Below are positions 1-8,095 of a DNA stretch of 64,000 nt, in pieces (position 1 is the first letter of the stretch; every line of letters starts with the position of its first letter). Position numbers and translations under genes: made by a program. Origin of the DNA: Robertmurraya sp047302285 (GTDB lineage: Bacteria > Bacillota > Bacilli > Bacillales > Cytobacillaceae); contig NZ_CP154845.1 of NCBI RefSeq assembly GCF_047302285.1, positions 3,658,001 to 3,722,000 of the forward strand. The letters run 5' to 3'. Below the pieces are notes generated by a model. That model saw only the letters and a program-made list of their open reading frames with translations, ran no database searches and had not been told where the DNA came from.

Positions 1-255
1 CTGTTCTTTAAAGGTAAGCCCTTCTTGGAGCGTTACGTCTTTCACCATGACCCGGTTGGATGGAACACCACCCTCAAATTCCTGCTCCATAATGTCCAAT
101 GCGATTGTTGAGCCGGCATCCTCCGGCAAATAATCCTTCATATCGTAATTAACCGACACAGTAAAAAGTGCAAAGGTACAAATAATGGTCAGGATCATAA
201 ATGTAATCGCAACGGATTTTTTATTTTTGATGATTCGTGCTGCAATATTTATCAT
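1..255 (-). CDS. MMPL/RND-family transporter, N-terminal part (runs off left edge)
   Basis: Only the first 85 codons are in the window; the stop lies beyond base 1. The start ATG at 255 follows GAGAGGTGAGGG on the minus strand. Residues about 15-35 form one hydrophobic segment, followed by a polar stretch with DMKDYLPEDAGST, as at the start of the first extracytoplasmic loop of MMPL (YdfJ-like) exporters. These are proton-driven membrane exporters of lipids or drugs. The gene is divergent from a TetR-type regulator, the usual arrangement for a repressed efflux pump. Family assignment is inferred from this short N-terminus and context; substrate unknown. Confidence 0.7.
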   Translation of the reverse strand, partial: MINIAARIIKNKKSVAITFMILTIICTFALFTVSVNYDMKDYLPEDAGSTIALDIMEQEFEGGVPSNRVMVKDVTLQEGLTFKEQ

Positions 256-294
256 CCCTCACCTCTCTTGCCATATTTTTATATTCACCATATC

Positions 295-325
295 ATTATA
301 GAAACATGGTGTTGCCTATTCAACA
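295..325 (-). promoter_or_regulatory. Promoter of the MMPL gene with overlapping inverted repeat (candidate TetR operator)
   Basis: On the minus strand TTGAAT (323-318) and TATAAT (300-295) are separated by exactly 17 bases. The inverted repeat TGTTG-N6-CAACA (310-325) covers the -35 box. A second CAACA/TGTTG pair (353-358 and 372-377) lies closer to the divergent TetR gene. The layout fits repression of the pump by the adjacent regulator; binding itself is inferred. Confidence 0.5.
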
Positions 326-407
326 ATCAGTTTAACAACATCTGTATTTTTTCCAACATATTTAACGGTTGTGTTGGGTAAATCAAAAATTCAAGGAGAT
401 CTCGATT

Positions 408-974
408 ATGAATTCCAAATTAGATCGACGCAAAAAATATACACGTATGGCTTTAAAGGATAGTTTGATCAAATTGTTAAAAGAAAAACCAATATCTTCT
501 ATTACAGTAAAAGAAATTTGTGAGCTTGCAGATATCAATCGCTCTACTTTTTACACCCACTATCTCGATCATTTCGACCTCCTTGATAAAATTGAGGAAG
601 AAATCATTGAAGATATGGCAGGTTACCTTAATCAATGCACGTATGAAAAAGACGAGGGTGATCTTCAATTGATAGAGAGATTGTTAGAATACTTCACTTC
701 GAAGCATGAAGTTTGCCAATTACTTCTAGATGAAAATACGGACACCACCTTCCAGAAAAAAGTAATCGCGTTTGCCCACCAAGCCTTCATGCAAAATTGG
801 AAAGCAGCACACACACTTGATCCAGACCTATCTGTATATGTAAGTACCTTTATCATAAGCGGAAGCATCGATGTCATTCGAAAATGGCTCAATAATGGAA
901 TGGACACACCACCGAAAGAAATGGCCGCAGTGATTAATAAGCTTATAAAGAATGGATTTTCGGGGTGGTTATGA
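408..974 (+). CDS. TetR/AcrR-family transcriptional regulator
   Basis: One-component DNA-binding regulator of about 188 residues. The N-terminal helix-turn-helix includes TVKEICELADINRSTFYTHY, the typical TetR pattern with F/Y-Y-x-H at the recognition helix; the C-terminal helical domain is the ligand/dimer domain. Start chosen at ATG 408 because AAGGAGAT lies seven bases upstream; an in-frame ATG at 369 has no ribosome binding site. Divergent from the MMPL exporter, so it probably represses that pump and itself. The stop codon lies inside a palindrome shared with the convergent methyltransferase gene. Confidence 0.85.
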   Translation: MNSKLDRRKKYTRMALKDSLIKLLKEKPISSITVKEICELADINRSTFYTHYLDHFDLLDKIEEEIIEDMAGYLNQCTYEKDEGDLQLIERLLEYFTSKHEVCQLLLDENTDTTFQKKVIAFAHQAFMQNWKAAHTLDPDLSVYVSTFIISGSIDVIRKWLNNGMDTPPKEMAAVINKLIKNGFSGWL

Positions 975-1014
975 AAGAACACGCTCAGAAGCTAGACTGA
1001 GCGTGTTCTTTCAT
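971..1014. terminator. Convergent bidirectional terminator embedded in coding ends
   Basis: A perfect 17-base inverted repeat (971-987 and 998-1014, loop of 10) spans the TetR stop codon and the last codons of the leftward methyltransferase. The downstream tract is A-rich on one side and weak in T on the other, so function as a terminator is inferred from position and symmetry. Confidence 0.65.
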
Positions 1015-1791
1015 AAAACGGAAAATCATCACTGGCGGAAGCTCCAGCCACTCAAATTCCCCTTTCTCTTCCTCGACTTGGAAGCTCGGTTCTTCGATTC
1101 CATCTAACACAAAACCGTGTTTGAAAAAGAGATTCATATAATAAGACAGAGGTCTGTGGAACATAAAATGAGGCGTGTTCTGTCCAGCTATGCCAATTGC
1201 TTGATACGGTTCAGGTTTCAAATACTTCGAAATTTGAATGCTATTTCGACTTCTTACTTCCCCATTAATATCTTCTGTTTCATTGATTTTCCGCACCTCA
1301 GGAGGTTGGAAGCAAGGATGTGTAATTGAAAAAACGAAATGTCCATTGGCCTTTAATAACTTGCTTAATGAGCTAATTAATGGCGTGATGTCAGCAATAT
1401 CCATTAACCCCATATTGGCTACAGCGCGATCATATTCCCCGACTCCAAGATTTAATAATGCTGCATCATCGGTGGCATCTACCACTCTATAATTGATTTG
1501 ATTTATGTATTCATGGGACCTATTTTTCGCTCGTTCAATCATCTTTGAACTATAATCAAAGGCTATGACCTTTGCCCCCAAATCGGCTAATCTTCTTGAA
1601 AAATTACCATTCCCGCAAGCAATATCTAAAACCTTTTGGCCGTTCTGAATGCCTAGCAATTTTTCCGTGGAAGGTCTAATTAATTCTCGATGGAATCGAT
1701 TGCTCTCTTCTCCCATATAGTCATCCCAATACTCGGCATTCTCTTCCCATCTATTTTTCGATTCCTCAATAAGCTCTTGCCATTCGCTCAA
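985..1791 (-). CDS. Class I SAM-dependent methyltransferase
   Basis: Protein of 268 residues with the Rossmann SAM-binding pattern: VLDIACGNGNFSRRLA (motif I, about residues 54-69), an acidic residue after the second strand (VIAFDYS), and DRAVANMGLMDI before the fourth strand. The C-terminus carries PLSYYMNLFFKHGF and ends in WLELPPVMIFR, seen in small-molecule methyltransferases of Bacillaceae. Start is a TTG at 1791 with AAAGGAG nine bases upstream. Substrate unknown. It stands alone; the remnant starting near 1818 on the other strand is a different methyltransferase. Confidence 0.8.
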   Translation of the reverse strand: MSEWQELIEESKNRWEENAEYWDDYMGEESNRFHRELIRPSTEKLLGIQNGQKVLDIACGNGNFSRRLADLGAKVIAFDYSSKMIERAKNRSHEYINQINYRVVDATDDAALLNLGVGEYDRAVANMGLMDIADITPLISSLSKLLKANGHFVFSITHPCFQPPEVRKINETEDINGEVRSRNSIQISKYLKPEPYQAIGIAGQNTPHFMFHRPLSYYMNLFFKHGFVLDGIEEPSFQVEEEKGEFEWLELPPVMIFRFMKEHAQSSF

Positions 1792-1817
1792 AACTCTTCA
1801 CTCCTTTTTAATTTTAA

Positions 1818-2174
1818 TTATTAGAGGAATCCTATGATTTAATCTATGATTCTGGTTGCTTTCATCATATTGCTCCACATCGAAGAATGAATTATCTTCA
1901 ACTGCTTCATACGGCTTTAAAACCTAATGGCTATTTTGCTCTTACCTGTTTTATTGAAGGTGGAGAACTTGGTGGTGCTGCTCTATCTGATTGGGATGTG
2001 TACCGATTACGAAGTCTACAAGGTGGGCTAGGTTTTAGCGAGGAAAAGTTGCGACAAATATTTAACGATTTTGAGGTGGTAGAAATACGTAAAATGAAAG
2101 AAATAGAGCAGCCTCATCATCAATTTGGTGTTTCTTCGTTATGGACTGCTCTTTTTCGAAAGGGAAGTTCTTGA
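1818..2174 (+). pseudogene. Remnant of a SAM-dependent methyltransferase (C-terminal part)
   Basis: An open frame from 1818 (in-frame stop at 1815) reads YDLIYDSGCFHHIAPHRR, then LKPNGYFALTCF and ends in SSLWTALFRKG. This is the C-terminal half of a small SAM methyltransferase (post-motif II strand, the D-S-G-C-F-H-H motif, motif III). The SAM-binding GxGxG part is absent; the sequence upstream is the start and ribosome binding site of the divergent methyltransferase gene. An ATG at 1887 gives a 95-residue ORF but has no good ribosome binding site. Read as a 5'-truncated, dead gene. Confidence 0.7.
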
Positions 2175-2178
2175 ATTC

Positions 2179-2769
2179 TTATTTAACAACCAAGGAAGAG
2201 CGATAGTTATTTTGAGTAATCTCTCCCGGCCTAATTTTTGTTTTCACATACAACTCATCTAAACTGGTGATTTGGTAATCATTCGTAAGTTTTAACATAA
2301 TTTGCGCGCATGCTTGAGCATCATCTAGAGCATGATGGTGATTGAATGAATTTATCCCTAAATAATCACATAACGCATTCAATTTATATGTCGATAATCC
2401 CGGCATGATTCTTCTTGAAAGCTGATACGTACAAAGAAACTGATTATAGCTAGGCTTGACCTTATATCTGGATAAATTATCACGTAGTGCATAGCCATCA
2501 AATGATAAATTATGAGCCACCATCATTTTATTTTCAATTCTATCTTTAATAGAATCATAGAAATAATCAAATGTGGGGGCTCCAATCACATCTTCTGGAC
2601 TTATCCCATGAATGGAAATATTCATTCTATCAAAGCGCTCTTCAGGATCAATCAATTGGTAGATGGAATCAGTCATTTTTCCATTTTCCACAAAGATCAT
2701 TCCTACAGAGCATATACTATGCCTTTTCCGATTAGCCGTTTCAAAATCAAAAGCGATGAAATCTTGCAT
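2179..2769 (-). CDS. DEDD-family 3'-5' exonuclease (DnaQ/epsilon-like)
   Basis: Stand-alone exonuclease of 196 residues. The catalytic acidic motifs are intact: FDFETA (Exo I), AHNLSFDGYALR (Exo II) and HHALDDAQACAQI (Exo III, DEDDh type with the catalytic His). This fold removes nucleotides from 3' ends of DNA or RNA; stand-alone copies in Bacillaceae are linked to repair or RNA turnover. The C-terminal 30 residues are a short basic tail. No operon partner. Confidence 0.85.
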   Translation of the reverse strand: MQDFIAFDFETANRKRHSICSVGMIFVENGKMTDSIYQLIDPEERFDRMNISIHGISPEDVIGAPTFDYFYDSIKDRIENKMMVAHNLSFDGYALRDNLSRYKVKPSYNQFLCTYQLSRRIMPGLSTYKLNALCDYLGINSFNHHHALDDAQACAQIMLKLTNDYQITSLDELYVKTKIRPGEITQNNYRSSLVVK

Positions 2770-3216
2770 TGTTTAACGCCACCTTAGTTTGGTACAATCA
2801 TTCTTTTTTAAGTATAAAACAGGTAGAGAATAGAATACTAGGATTTTTCTTTATCCATCAAAATTCCCCCATTTATTGGTCTGAATATTTTACTTAAATC
2901 TCATTTCATTATTATTAGTTTGAATCTTCATTATCAACATATTCCTTATTCACACTTTATAGGCACAAAGAACTAACACCTGTGTATTTTCTATTATCAA
3001 AAATACTCTTTCCTTCTACTAATCAAGTCCAATTACCTATGAAAACAAACAAAAACTTCATTATTCCTAGGTGTAAAAACCTATGAAAAATTCATATTTA
3101 ATATTGTTATAAAGCATTGGAAATTGTCGAAACATCCTATATTATGTTGAATTAGATTGAATATTGTCAGAAGTATAATAGACCCAGATACCCATAAAAA
3201 AAGGAAGGTGATGTAA
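2770..3216. other. Gene-free region upstream of the chemoreceptor gene
   Basis: About 450 A+T-rich bases. A TATAAT at 3174-3179 is a plausible -10 box, but no convincing -35 lies 16-18 bases upstream. A short inverted repeat TAGGT-N6-ACCTA sits at 3068-3083. AAGGAAGGTGAT just before 3217 is the ribosome binding site of the next gene. Nothing protein-like is seen. Confidence 0.5.
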
Positions 3217-4974
3217 ATGAATTTTGTTAAGAACTTCTTCACGAAAACGATTAAAAGAAAGTTAATAACCGTATCAATTCCTTTATTAGTTATTCCATTG
3301 ATCATATTGGGTTTTCTTAGCTACGAAAAAAGTAGTAGTAGTTTAGATGAACTTGGAAAAATAAACTTAAAGAATAGTGTTGAACATACCCTTGAAATCA
3401 TGGATGTACTAAACAAGCAAGTGAAAAGTGGAAGTCTTTCACTTGAGGATGCCCAAGAGCAAGTGAAAGTCTCTATTTTAGGAGAAATACAAGAGGATGG
3501 TACAAGACCTATAAATGAGAATTTCCATTTAGGTACTAACGGTTATTTGTTTATAGCCGATAGTAAAGGGGATCTCGTGGCTCATCCATCTGTCGAAGGC
3601 ACTAATGCTTGGGACAATGAAGATTCAAATGGGCATAAATACGCTCAGGACTATATTGAACAAGGGTTAAATGGAGGTGGATTTACTTATTATGCATATC
3701 CACTTCCACAAGATGAAAATGAAATTGATGATAAAGTTACTTATTCTGCCGCATATCCAGACTGGGATTGGATCGTAGTTGCAAGTACCTATATGTCTGA
3801 TTTTAATCAACCAGCAATGGAGATCTTAACACTGATTATCATCACTATTTCTGTAACCATCATTATCGGAACCCTGCTCATTTGGCTTTTTGCCAATAAA
3901 TTAACTACTCCTATCAAACATGTAACCGACCATATGATACATATAGGGGATGGGGATTTAACGCTGAAACAATTACATATCACGACAAACGACGAAACGG
4001 AAATGCTTGCTAATGGCATAAACGACTTACAGAGCAAACTAAAAGATATTATTAAAAATATCTCTATTGCATCGCAATCGCTGTCAGGTCATAGTGAAGA
4101 ACTGACGCAGTCCGCAAATGAAGTGCAAGTAGGTACAGACCAAATTGCCAAGGCCATGGAGGAAATTGCTGCTGGAACAGAATCACAGGCACATCATGCT
4201 AGTTCCCTTTCCAATTCAATGAGGACCTATGTAGAAAGTATTGATACGGCGAATACAAATGGAGACAGAATTTATCAATCTTCGAATGATGTTTTGCAAT
4301 TAACCGAAGATGGCTCCCATTTGATGACACAATCTGTAGAACAAATGAGCAATATTGATCAACTTGTTCAGGAATCGGTAACAAAGGTGCAACAATTATC
4401 CACCCAATCGAATGAAATTTCAAAATTAGTCACTGTCATAAGAGATGTAGCAGAACAAACCAATTTGTTAGCACTTAACGCAGCGATCGAAGCAGCTCGT
4501 GCCGGAGAACACGGAAAAGGATTTGCTGTGGTAGCAGATGAAGTGAGAAAACTTGCTGAACAGGCTGCAAATTCTGTTAATGAGATTACAGAAATTGTTG
4601 AAAACATTCAATTCGATACATCTGAAGTGGTACATTCTTTACAAAGTGGATATTCCGAAGTTGAAAAAGGAACGAAGCAAATTACGACAACTGGAAAAAC
4701 ATTTGAAACAATTAGTGATTCAGTTAAATCAATGGTTACAAATGCTCAAACCGTTCGAGATAATTTAACAATGATCAAATCTACAAGCGTTGAGATGAAT
4801 ACATCTATTGAAGAGATTGCTTCTATTTCTCAGGAATCTGCAGCAAGTGTTGAACAAACTTCAGCTTCTGCACAGCAAACAAGCAGTTCGATGGAAGAAG
4901 TTGCGTCAAGCTCGGATGAACTTGCAAAATTAGCCGAAGAATTAAATACTTTAATAAATAGATTTCGAACTTAA
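3217..4974 (+). CDS. Methyl-accepting chemotaxis protein with Cache-type sensor
   Basis: Membrane chemoreceptor of 585 residues. Order: TM1 at about 18-36, extracellular Cache-like domain about 40-195 (GYLFIADSKGDLVAHP, then SAAYPDWDWIVVAS), TM2 about 205-228, HAMP about 230-280, and a cytoplasmic signalling domain. The hairpin tip near 415-450 contains NLLALNAAIEAARAGEHGKG, the CheA/CheW-contacting signature. No C-terminal CheR-binding pentapeptide is seen, as is common in Bacillus. The ribosome binding site AAGGAAGGTGAT is strong. The Cache motif suggests small organic acids or amino acids as ligands (inference). A hairpin terminator follows directly. Confidence 0.93.
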   Translation: MNFVKNFFTKTIKRKLITVSIPLLVIPLIILGFLSYEKSSSSLDELGKINLKNSVEHTLEIMDVLNKQVKSGSLSLEDAQEQVKVSILGEIQEDGTRPINENFHLGTNGYLFIADSKGDLVAHPSVEGTNAWDNEDSNGHKYAQDYIEQGLNGGGFTYYAYPLPQDENEIDDKVTYSAAYPDWDWIVVASTYMSDFNQPAMEILTLIIITISVTIIIGTLLIWLFANKLTTPIKHVTDHMIHIGDGDLTLKQLHITTNDETEMLANGINDLQSKLKDIIKNISIASQSLSGHSEELTQSANEVQVGTDQIAKAMEEIAAGTESQAHHASSLSNSMRTYVESIDTANTNGDRIYQSSNDVLQLTEDGSHLMTQSVEQMSNIDQLVQESVTKVQQLSTQSNEISKLVTVIRDVAEQTNLLALNAAIEAARAGEHGKGFAVVADEVRKLAEQAANSVNEITEIVENIQFDTSEVVHSLQSGYSEVEKGTKQITTTGKTFETISDSVKSMVTNAQTVRDNLTMIKSTSVEMNTSIEEIASISQESAASVEQTSASAQQTSSSMEEVASSSDELAKLAEELNTLINRFRT

Positions 4975-4982
4975 TTGATTTG

Positions 4983-5016
4983 AGGGTAGTAAAGAAAGAG
5001 CGCTCTTTACTACCCT
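4983..5016 (+). terminator. Rho-independent terminator of the chemoreceptor gene
   Basis: Perfect 13-base stem (4983-4995 with 5004-5016), 8-base loop, then TTTCCTTT, just after the stop codon at 4974. Confidence 0.85.
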
Positions 5017-5135
5017 TTCCTTTGTAAGATAATATCTAAAACTTGGAATTTATACAAAATAAATGAATAATAGAGGAAGTGTAAATATGAATTTTTTTCC
5101 TTAATCTCCAAAAGATAATTTAGGAGTGAGTGGTC

Positions 5136-5765
5136 ATGACCGTAACAATTGTAAAAAAACCTTCTCTCATCACAGATATATTGATCTACATCATACAAGA
5201 TCACTTTCCAAACTTTATTTTTAAAATATATGACCCTCATTTTCTAGAAATTCTAATAAAAAATGAAAATATTACAGATATCATTCTCATTGATGTTGAT
5301 ATAGAAACGGATATCACCTTTCTTATCCAACACTATAAAAATTTAAATCGAAAAGTCATGATTTGGACCGGAAATATCTATAACTATAAATTAATCGATT
5401 TTTTCAGATTAAACTTAGATGCCTATTTATTCCATAAAATGGAAAAGGAAGAATTAATTGATGCTATCGAAATGGTTTTAAGGGATGAAAAATACGTTCA
5501 TCCTCAATTGGCGTTCATTCTTTTGAATGATTATTATCACTTGGTTAATGTACAATTTAAGAAACCTGCGAATCTACTAACTACTCGAGAATGGGAAATC
5601 CTTGAACTATTAACTCAAGGGTATAAAAATGATGAAATTGCACAAAAATTATCCTTATCTATAAAAACGGTTAGAAACCATGTGAATTCCATTTTAAAAA
5701 AACTAGGGGTAAAAGATCGAACAAATGCTGTCATAAAAGCTTTTAGACATAGATGGTTTTATTAG
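5136..5765 (+). CDS. LuxR/NarL-type regulator with atypical receiver domain
   Basis: About 209 residues. The C-terminal helix-turn-helix reads LTTREWEILELLTQGYKNDE and then KTVRNHVNSILKKLGV, a clear GerE/LuxR domain. The N-terminal 130 residues follow the receiver fold and keep the phospho-acceptor region (IILIDVDIET), but the acidic pair normally found after the first strand is replaced by VKKPS, so it may not be phosphorylated conventionally. Start set at ATG 5136 because AGGAG at 5122-5126 is nine bases upstream; a GTG at 5130 is too close. No histidine kinase is adjacent; an EAL gene follows 44 bases later. Confidence 0.8.
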   Translation: MTVTIVKKPSLITDILIYIIQDHFPNFIFKIYDPHFLEILIKNENITDIILIDVDIETDITFLIQHYKNLNRKVMIWTGNIYNYKLIDFFRLNLDAYLFHKMEKEELIDAIEMVLRDEKYVHPQLAFILLNDYYHLVNVQFKKPANLLTTREWEILELLTQGYKNDEIAQKLSLSIKTVRNHVNSILKKLGVKDRTNAVIKAFRHRWFY

Positions 5766-5809
5766 GGTAATTTTTTCACGGAATTTATCATGATGATGAG
5801 AGGAAAAAA

Positions 5810-6529
5810 ATGAAAAACACTAGCGACTTTTTATTACAGAATTTGAAAATCAATCATTATATCCAACCTATTACCAATTTAACAAACAATCATGTTATCG
5901 GTTATGAATTCTTACTTCGTTCAGAAACAATAAAAAATCCGGAATTATTATTCCAAACCGCTTCTCATGCAAATCAATTACTTGAACTAGATATGAAATC
6001 CGTTTTTAAAGCGATTGAAACGATAAATTCTCATTATACATATTTTAAAACCAAGTTGCTGTTTATCAATGTTTTTCCTGCAACATTAATGGAAAGTAGT
6101 TTCCTCCAAGGATTATTAAACATCCTTTCGAAAACGACTATTAAGACAAATTCCATCGTCTTAGAAATTAATGAATCAGCAAATGGGAAGAATATCTCTG
6201 CATTAAAAGAAGCGATATGTCTCTATAAAAAACACGGTTTCATCATTGCACTCGATGATGTTGGCAAAGGAGATTCAACGGTAATGGCTCTCCTTGAAAT
6301 CGAACCTGACATTGTAAAAATTGATAAATATTTCTCTATCGATTTGGCAAAATCTATTAAGAAACAAAAAATCATCAAATTATTAGTTCAATTTATTGAT
6401 CAGGATGCCACCGTCGTATTAGAAGGAATTGAAACGAACGATGATTTAAAGATGGCAAAAAGCATCGGGGTACCTTTTGCTCAAGGTTATTATTTAGGGA
6501 AACCTCAGCCTCTTGCATCATACTTCTGA
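5810..6529 (+). CDS. EAL-domain protein (probable c-di-GMP phosphodiesterase)
   Basis: Stand-alone EAL domain of 239 residues with no sensor. Catalytic pattern largely intact: the EAL signature is EFL in GYEFLLR (metal-binding Glu kept), LFINVFP (Asn), VLEINES (Glu), IALDDVGKG (DD of the DDFG motif), IVKIDK (Lys), VLEGIE (Glu) and AQGYYLGKP (Gln). So c-di-GMP hydrolysis to pGpG is likely although EFL and DDVG differ from consensus. Lies directly after the LuxR-type regulator and is probably co-transcribed with it, linking that regulator to motility or biofilm control. Confidence 0.85.
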   Translation: MKNTSDFLLQNLKINHYIQPITNLTNNHVIGYEFLLRSETIKNPELLFQTASHANQLLELDMKSVFKAIETINSHYTYFKTKLLFINVFPATLMESSFLQGLLNILSKTTIKTNSIVLEINESANGKNISALKEAICLYKKHGFIIALDDVGKGDSTVMALLEIEPDIVKIDKYFSIDLAKSIKKQKIIKLLVQFIDQDATVVLEGIETNDDLKMAKSIGVPFAQGYYLGKPQPLASYF

Positions 6530-6541
6530 TATCGGGTTCCA

Positions 6542-6584
6542 AACTATACCTACAATAACAGGATTTTGCATTGTAGGTATAGTT
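6542..6584 (+). terminator. Inverted repeat after the EAL gene, probable terminator
   Basis: Perfect 15-base arms (6542-6556 and 6570-6584) with a 13-base loop, 12 bases after the EAL stop. No strong T tract follows, so termination may be weak. Confidence 0.55.
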
Positions 6585-6599
6585 AGCAAATCCCCTTCT

Positions 6600-6825
6600 T
6601 CAGCCCTCAATATCCCGACTCTTAAAGCTGAAAAAGCCTAGGAACACATAAGCCCAAATAAGACTTGTGAAATTTCTGAATAAACTCATCCCGCTTTAAA
6701 CCATTATCGGTGCCATTTTATTTCACAATCTCACCACTATATACTTCAAGATTTACTCCATCCAAAGCTGTAAACTTGCCAAACTTCTTCGTTAAATTGG
6801 CCAATTTAATAATCCCATCGCTCAT
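6600..6825 (-). pseudogene. Collapsed ABC transporter operon: ATPase start joined to permease end
   Basis: Starting at ATG 6825, which overlaps the stop of the upstream TetR gene (ATGA), 35 codons read as the start of an ABC ATPase (IIKLANLTKKFGKFTALDGV, then GEIVK) and stop at 6718 just before the Walker A motif. Further on, another frame (6600 to about 6683) reads FTSLIWAYVFLGFFSFKSRD, matching the C-terminal end of an ABC-2 type permease. A large deletion has therefore removed the ATPase body and most of a permease. The intact TetR gene upstream is the orphaned regulator. Confidence 0.65.
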
Positions 6826-7448
6826 TCCTCCCCATCTTTATAGAAAGAGCGCTTGAGAATTTCCATATAGCCGTTCCATTCATCCATTAGCTCAATGCCT
6901 ACATTTTCGAAAGTCTCAACTTTCTCCATTTGCGCTTCAGCAAAACCCCTCATCGTCCAATTGAGGATATGCAAGGCTTTTTCTGGATTCACATCAGGAC
7001 GAAATTTCGATAAATCAATATTTTCGTAGATCCTAATTAAGGAACTATCAAGAACACTCCCTATGATGGAGGCAATTTCATTCTTAACTTCTAAAGCTTC
7101 CTCGAGTTGTGTCGATTTAAGAAACTCAAACACAAGTGGATATTTCTGTTGAATTTTTAGTTTAATAAAGCCAATCTGACTCAAGCGTCTGAACAGATCC
7201 CTTTCGCTGATGTCTACTTCTGCTAAAATCAGATCGACAAATTTCAAAGCGTTTACAATCAAATAGAGATATAAATCCTTTTTATTATTAAAATAGTTGA
7301 ATAATGACCCTTTTGATATTTGCGCATCCTTCACGATTTCATTTGTAGATGCTTTTTCATATCCACTTTGGACAAATTGTTTCATGGCTGCATTCACAAT
7401 TCGAACTTGTTTTTCACTTGGCAAACGGTGAAATTTTGACTGACTCAT
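6822..7448 (-). CDS. TetR/AcrR-family transcriptional regulator
   Basis: 208 residues. The N-terminal helix-turn-helix contains STNEIVKDAQISKGSLFNYF, then NKKDLYLYL; the remainder is the helical ligand domain. ATG at 7448 has AAAGGAG six bases upstream. Its stop overlaps the ATG of a dead ABC ATPase start, so the gene once headed a translationally coupled regulator-transporter operon. Two palindromes upstream (7463-7482, 7498-7512) suggest autoregulation. With its transporter lost, its present target is unknown. Confidence 0.85.
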   Translation of the reverse strand: MSQSKFHRLPSEKQVRIVNAAMKQFVQSGYEKASTNEIVKDAQISKGSLFNYFNNKKDLYLYLIVNALKFVDLILAEVDISERDLFRRLSQIGFIKLKIQQKYPLVFEFLKSTQLEEALEVKNEIASIIGSVLDSSLIRIYENIDLSKFRPDVNPEKALHILNWTMRGFAEAQMEKVETFENVGIELMDEWNGYMEILKRSFYKDGEE

Positions 7449-7462
7449 TCTTAACTCCTTTC

Positions 7463-7512
7463 TGGTAAATGTTTACTTACCACAAACCTAACACAAATGA
7501 CCAATGTGGTCA
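7463..7512. promoter_or_regulatory. Two candidate TetR operators
   Basis: TGGTAA-N8-TTACCA (7463-7482) begins 15 bases upstream of the TetR start codon. The 15-base palindrome TGACCA-ATG-TGGTCA (7498-7512) lies 50 bases upstream. Both share the TGGT/ACCA half-site typical of TetR-family operators. Binding is inferred. Confidence 0.5.
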
Positions 7513-7567
7513 ATTTCTAATTTTATGTAAAAAAAGTCCCTCTCCTAAACGGAAAAGGTCTCCTCTC

Positions 7568-7966
7568 TTATTTCGCATTTTCATCTGTTTGGTGAATCCC
7601 AAAAGCGTTTCCTTCTGTATCTACATAATATCCCTGCCACGCCATTCCAGGTAGAGCGTGCTTTGGCAATGCTACCTTGCCACCAAGTTCAATAATTTTA
7701 GCTTCAGTAGAATCATAATCTTCCACTTCCATTGTGCAAGAATAGCCATTAAAAGCTTGGCCTGGTTCTGGTGGAGGACCGTGACGTTTCATCAAAGCCC
7801 CATTAATTCCCATTTCACTATCATTACCCGTGACAGCACCAAAGTACGGAACACCAGCATAATCGCTCCAGTCTTGAAACGTCCACCCAAATACATCCCC
7901 ATAAAAGGCCATCGCCCGCTCCATGTCATTGACATGAATTTCAAAATGAATTAATCGTCCCATCAT
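7568..7966 (-). CDS. VOC-superfamily (glyoxalase/dioxygenase-like) protein
   Basis: 132 residues with two beta-alpha-beta-beta-beta modules: RLIHFEIHVNDMERAMAFYG at the N-terminus, and GYYVDTEGNAFGIHQ at the C-terminus. The metal-binding positions expected in VOC enzymes (His in the first strand, Glu/His near the end) are partly present. Preceded by GGAGGGAA; ATG at 7966 or 7963 could start. Such single-domain proteins are metal-dependent lyases, isomerases or resistance proteins; function not assigned. Lone gene. Confidence 0.8.
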   Translation of the reverse strand: MMGRLIHFEIHVNDMERAMAFYGDVFGWTFQDWSDYAGVPYFGAVTGNDSEMGINGALMKRHGPPPEPGQAFNGYSCTMEVEDYDSTEAKIIELGGKVALPKHALPGMAWQGYYVDTEGNAFGIHQTDENAK

Positions 7967-8057
7967 TTCCCTCCTAATAGAATGATACCCTATGCATTCT
8001 CCTATTCTTGTTTGTACTCCTTTAAGTATCGGAACAAAAGTGTCGCATTATACAAAA

Positions 8058-8093
8058 AAATCATGGATGCTTGTTAAAATGTATCCATGATTT
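8058..8093 (-). terminator. Strong intrinsic terminator of the SRPBCC/YdeI-like operon
   Basis: Perfect 11-base arms (8058-8068 and 8083-8093) followed on the minus strand by seven T residues, directly after the gene ending at 8096. Confidence 0.88.
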
Positions 8094-8095
8094 GT

